Assembly (NCBI RefSeq): GCF_009905375.1
Contig: NC_133649.1
Coordinates: 226,941,275 to 227,005,274, forward strand
Origin: Apium graveolens
Taxonomy: Eukaryota > Streptophyta > Magnoliopsida > Apiales > Apiaceae
Reading direction: 5' to 3'
DNA length: 64,000 nucleotides
The position numbers were made by a program, and so were the translations under genes. The notes beneath the pieces are model-generated. The model did not search any database, had not been told where the DNA came from, and saw only the letters and a list, made by a program, of their open reading frames with translations. Positions 60,415 to 64,000 of the stretch are shown here, piece by piece; positions within the stretch are counted from its first letter, which is position 1; each line of letters opens with the position of its first letter.

Positions 60415-61428
60415 GCCTATTTTTGCAAGTTTATGTTCAGCTGGGCTAGTTTCACAAAACTTGTGTTCAACTAGCCCATAAATCAAACGGAGCCCTCTAA
60501 TTGGGTTGCCTCTTTTTGATGAAGTGACATGTCTGTCTTATCACATGCTATTAATCAACAATACTGGTTGAGAAGCAAAATTAAACACAAAAGTGGTGAT
60601 TGGGCAAGAAAGATTAAGGGGAACAAGAGATATCACCGGGAATATTAATGTACTAGTAATGTGATATTATTTAGTGTAAAATAAAATGTAGGCTTGCACC
60701 AGAGAATTCAGAGGCCCAGTGCAAAAACAAATTGGTACATATATATATTAATAACAAATTATTTAATTATAAGAAAATTTTCAGTCAAGTTGATTATATT
60801 AAAATAATTTGATGGAGCCCAAAAAAAAGAAAACAATTTTGTGATACACACAAAACCAAACAAAATGTTTAAAATTAAACTTACCAAACTAAATTTGTGA
60901 AATTAAACTTATATAACACAGGGGTGATCACAGATTCACTGTCCAATTTGAGTCGAGTTAAAGGTCAAGCCTAAACCAAAACATATGCTGCGATTTTTAA
61001 AATTTTTAAACCAACACGTGACCTTCAACCCATCTAAACCGAATCTTGTGATGCGGATTTAGATGGTTTAATTTAGTGAATTAATCAGTTTGTGAGTGGA
61101 GATATAATTGTTATGAGAAAATACAAATATTACTAGTAAATAAAATATAATTTTTCTCATATGAATGCATTAGTAACCTGCAAATTATGATGTACCAATT
61201 AATAAAGACAAATAGAAGTTCTTCTATAAAATTGACTAAAAACTTGTAGTACAGGAATAACAATTCCAAACAAATTATTAAGAGTCTTCCAACAATGATT
61301 CAAGGGGATAAACAATGAAATGGCTGTAAACTTGTATTGTCTATTGAACTATAAGCTTTATTAAATAATGACAATTTTGGTGGAGTTCAGGCAGGGATTA
61401 ATATGTAACTAATAATCGAATATATGAT
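60415..61428. other. AT-rich intergenic DNA, no gene seen
   Basis: Only short frames. Short TA repeats around 60738-60750. No repeat ends or RNA gene recognised. Confidence 0.6.
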
Positions 61429-61811
61429 ATTATATATATATACACACACAAACACACACACACACATATAGGGGTACTCCAATAGAAACTCCCTTATAAT
61501 GGAAACTAAAAACTAAAGTAAAAACTTTCCTAATCATGTCAAAATATAACACATATGGTATGCAAATTGATCGATGGGAGATTTAGAAAAATTCAGTGAA
61601 GTTGGATTTTAAAAAAACTTACTGTTTGACGGAAAAAATAAAATTAAGAATGGAGGGGAAAAGCTGAGATTTTGTGTGGGAGGGTGCAGATTAGTTGGGT
61701 GTAATGCTTTTAGGGTGCATTTGATTTGATTGATCTAATGGCTTAGATTAGTTTCTAGTTCTTATTTTAAATTTGGCTTCTATTTGATCATTTGCATATA
61801 TATATATATAG
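61429..61811. mobile_element. Possible small non-autonomous element flanked by TA repeats
   Basis: A (TA)n(CA)n run at 61429-61470 leads into GGGGTACTCCAATAGAAAC, and the stretch ends near GGCTTCTATTTGATCATTTGCA followed by (TA)n at 61796-61811. TACTCCAATAGAAACT at one side and CTATTTGATCA at the other recall non-autonomous elements that sit in TA microsatellites, but there is no clear terminal inverted repeat. Low certainty. Confidence 0.3.
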
Positions 61812-62258
61812 TTCAATTTGACAGCGAGTTGGTTTAAGATAAAAATGAAAACAAACCACGAACCTCGATTTATTAAATTAGATGAGCCAGAACCATGGAC
61901 CGTTTCAGTTCGGATCATATTAAAATCAGATTGGTTTTTATGGTTCAACTTGAACCATGAACACCCCTAATATAATAGAACATGAGAATGCGAATTCAAA
62001 AATCTTATAATTTAATAAAAGATATTAAAAAATTAAGAAATTTAAAATAAAATATAGAAGAAGACAAAAAAGCTAAATGAAGTTTGATTCTCCAATATTA
62101 TTTTATAAAATATTTTAAGTAGCAAATGAGCATTTGAAAAGTATATGTATAGCAGAAAAACAGATCTTTAAAGAACGGCTTTACAAAACCTGTTTAATTT
62201 TTCATTTTGAGTCCCACGCTCCAGTGGGCCCACGGAGGAAGCACCGAATACCTTACGT
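61812..62258. other. AT-rich intergenic DNA, no gene seen
   Basis: No coding sequence or element border recognised between the possible TA-flanked element and the small LTR element. Confidence 0.5.
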
Positions 62259-62778
62259 TGGTTTCAACCCAAATAGATTATATGGGCTTGGTGACATAGG
62301 ATATAATTAGATTGGGTAATAATCGTATGTGTAGATAATTATTATTATTAGGTTGTATAATAATTGTATGGACAATTATTACATATGGTATGTCTTTGTC
62401 ATAGAGGTTGGAATCTTGGACATCAAGAAAGGAAATCTTATATAACAAGTATGGGAAGACTTGTAGAACAAGTATGTTATGTCTTGGTGGTTAAGTTTAT
62501 GATGGCTATATATACACATAGTTATACTATATTTGATAGGTATGCTTAAGATATGTAGTTGTCTTAGGTATCGTTTGGGAGATGCTTGATCATTGGTTGG
62601 GTCAAGTATCGGTTGGAACACCATTGAGGTGTCATTATTTTAATTGTAGTATTTATAATTGTTTGAAATAATAATACAAGTTGGGACATATTTTTTCCAT
62701 ATCATATATTGCTTGTGTTTATAATCCGCATTGATATATTAAATCTCAAATATTTGTTGTGTGTGGTTCCTTCTAACA
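62259..62778 (+). mobile_element. TRIM-like 5' LTR
   Basis: TGGTTTCAACCCAAATAG...CTTCTAACA, 520 bases. A TATATATACAC box at about 62508 may be its promoter. Compared with the second LTR it has an extra block of roughly 80 bases around 62370-62460 and many point changes. Confidence 0.8.
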
Positions 62779-62780
62779 AG

Positions 62781-62792
62781 TGGTATCAAAGC
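62781..62792 (+). promoter_or_regulatory. TRIM-like primer-binding site (initiator tRNA-Met)
   Basis: TGGTATCAAAGC, one base from the copia consensus TGGTATCAGAGC, two bases after the LTR end. Confidence 0.85.
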
Positions 62793-63324
62793 TAAAGTTC
62801 GGGTTCGTGGTGAATTGGGTTAGAGGAAAGATTGTGGTTCAATTGGTATTGTTGAGTGCGTTGATAGATTTGATAACAAGAAGTCTACTAACATGGGAAG
62901 AGGCAAAGGTACGTGCGGTTTTGCGGTTGACTTGCATCGGGGATCAATTTGTTCAGACTCGAGATGGAAAAAGATGGGAGAGATATCGTAATTGTTTTAG
63001 TGGCTTGATCAACCATGTGAATTTTTTGGATGATGTCATCTTATTTATCTTTAAGAGGCCAAAGGATCGTGAAAGTAAGGATCGGTGACTCAATGGTGAA
63101 ATAAGGAACTCGTGGTTGATGCACATGATCTTGTAGATGAATATGTCATTATGATGAAGAATGGTATTTTGGATGTCACTATACGGGTTTTAGTGATTCT
63201 CAAATGTTAAAAGAACGAGATATAGTGATTTTTGTTCGAGGGGAGGCATCAACGAACATACATTGATATTTTGATATATACCCTTCAATCTGATCTGGAG
63301 TATTTGGTTGAATGGGAGGATAGT
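62793..63324 (+). other. TRIM-like internal region
   Basis: A frame at 62780-63088 is open for 102 codons (TWEEAKVRAVLRLTCIGDQF, then DDVILFIFKRPKDRE) but matches no gag or pol motif known to me. It may be a remnant of gag or chance. The region ends in a purine-rich tract. Confidence 0.5.
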
Positions 63325-63762
63325 TGGGTTTCAACCCAAATAGGTTGTATGGGATTGGTGATATAAGACATAATTAGATTGGTAATAACTGTATGGGTAG
63401 ATAATTATTATTATATTTGGTTAGATAATAATTGTGTGAACACTTGTAGAACACGTATGGTATGACTTGGTGGCTAAATCTTGGATGAATATATATACAT
63501 AGTTATATTATGTTTAATAGGTATGCTTAAGAGATGTAGTCGTCTTAGGTATCATTTGGGAGATGTTTGGGCATTGGTTGACTCAAATATCGGTCAGAAC
63601 ACCATTGATGTGTTATTGTTTTAATTGTATTATTAATAAATTGTTGGAATTAATAATACAAGTTAGAACATGGTTTCTTCGCGTCATATATTGTTTGTGT
63701 TTGTACTCTGCAATGATAGATTAAATCTCGAATATTTGTTGTGTGTGGTTCCTCATAACCCA
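63325..63762 (+). mobile_element. TRIM-like 3' LTR
   Basis: TGGGTTTCAACCCAAATAG... to about CCTCATAACCCA. Similar to the 5' LTR over its whole length apart from the deleted block. The right border is uncertain by a few bases. Confidence 0.75.
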
Positions 63763-64000
63763 CTGGGCCACGACCGCCCTGATAAAAGAACGAGAATGGA
63801 CCGTAAAGGTGGTGGCTTAAAATATATTTCTTTATTTTTAAAATAATTAATTTCCGATAAATATGACGGATAGCTAATCCTATCATCAAATCCTAAACAA
63901 AGTCTTTAATTCGAATATAAAGGATTTTGACGTAAAATGAGACTCAGGTCACTTCTTATTCGTTCCTCGATCCCTATGACATTCTTCTCATACCTTAATA
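63763..64000. other. Nothing recognised
   Basis: Short stretch to the window end; no gene or repeat seen. Confidence 0.5.

Larger units (their letters stand above)
62259..63762 (+). mobile_element. Small copia-like LTR element without gag-pol (TRIM-like)
   Basis: Two related LTRs (62259-62778 and 63325 to about 63762) enclose 546 bases. The primer-binding site TGGTATCAAAGC is at 62781 and a purine-rich AATGGGAGGATAG precedes the second LTR. No retroviral domain is encoded. Size and structure fit a terminal-repeat retrotransposon in miniature (TRIM), mobilised by an autonomous copia. No target duplication is obvious. Confidence 0.8.

Overview
This is nuclear DNA of a flowering plant, most likely a eudicot. 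The recognisable host-gene pieces are plant types (ALMT malate transporter, GH9 cellulase, GDSL lipase, CAND1, a calcium-dependent protein kinase, a 7S vicilin, BOP1), and nearly everything else is plant transposable elements. I cannot name the species. I see no intact host gene. The best candidate for a resident gene is a small GRF-type zinc-finger gene near 51.9 kb, and it too carries a premature stop.

Layout. 1-2209: right-hand part of a CACTA (En/Spm) DNA transposon carrying BOP1 exons and exons of an unidentified gene. 2460-3114: 3' part of a long gypsy LTR. 3115-14881: 5'-truncated SIRE-like Ty1/copia element (Copia-1) with broken gag-pol, two accessory ORFs downstream of pol, and a 3' LTR. 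14882-18406: right-hand part of a second CACTA element carrying ALMT, GH9 and GDSL pieces in one orientation. 18990-19905: decayed transposon-protein-like sequence. 21450-29246: complete CACTA element (TSD AGA) carrying CAND1 and vicilin exons on the minus strand; a second complete CACTA (24397-27184, TSD CTA) with a kinase exon is nested inside it. 30075-30364: Stowaway MITE.

30534-51161 is a second SIRE-like copia (Copia-2), truncated at its 3' end inside RNase H. An Athila-like gypsy (31549-39540, TSD ACCCC) sits in its 5' LTR, and a decayed chromovirus-type gypsy with a 4.2-kb LTR (41717-47959, TSD AATGC) sits between gag and protease. 52931-60326 is a Tat-like gypsy (TSD GAAGG) that kept only gag and protease; it contains a 3.87-kb solo LTR (53868-57738, TSD GCGGA). 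The last 3.7 kb hold a short palindrome with CACTA-like ends, a possible small element flanked by TA repeats, and a small copia-like element with two LTRs and almost no coding capacity.

The strongest biological story is gene-fragment capture. Four CACTA elements in the first 30 kb each carry exon-intron pieces of unrelated host genes, with splice borders still visible and no transposase of their own. A second theme is that each copia family carries its own short motif (TCAAATCCTGATG-like or CGACGGATGA) many times, in LTR and coding sequence and in both orientations. A third is repeated loss of LTR-internal junctions: three of the nested gypsy elements were shortened by deletions ending inside, or at the very start of, an LTR.
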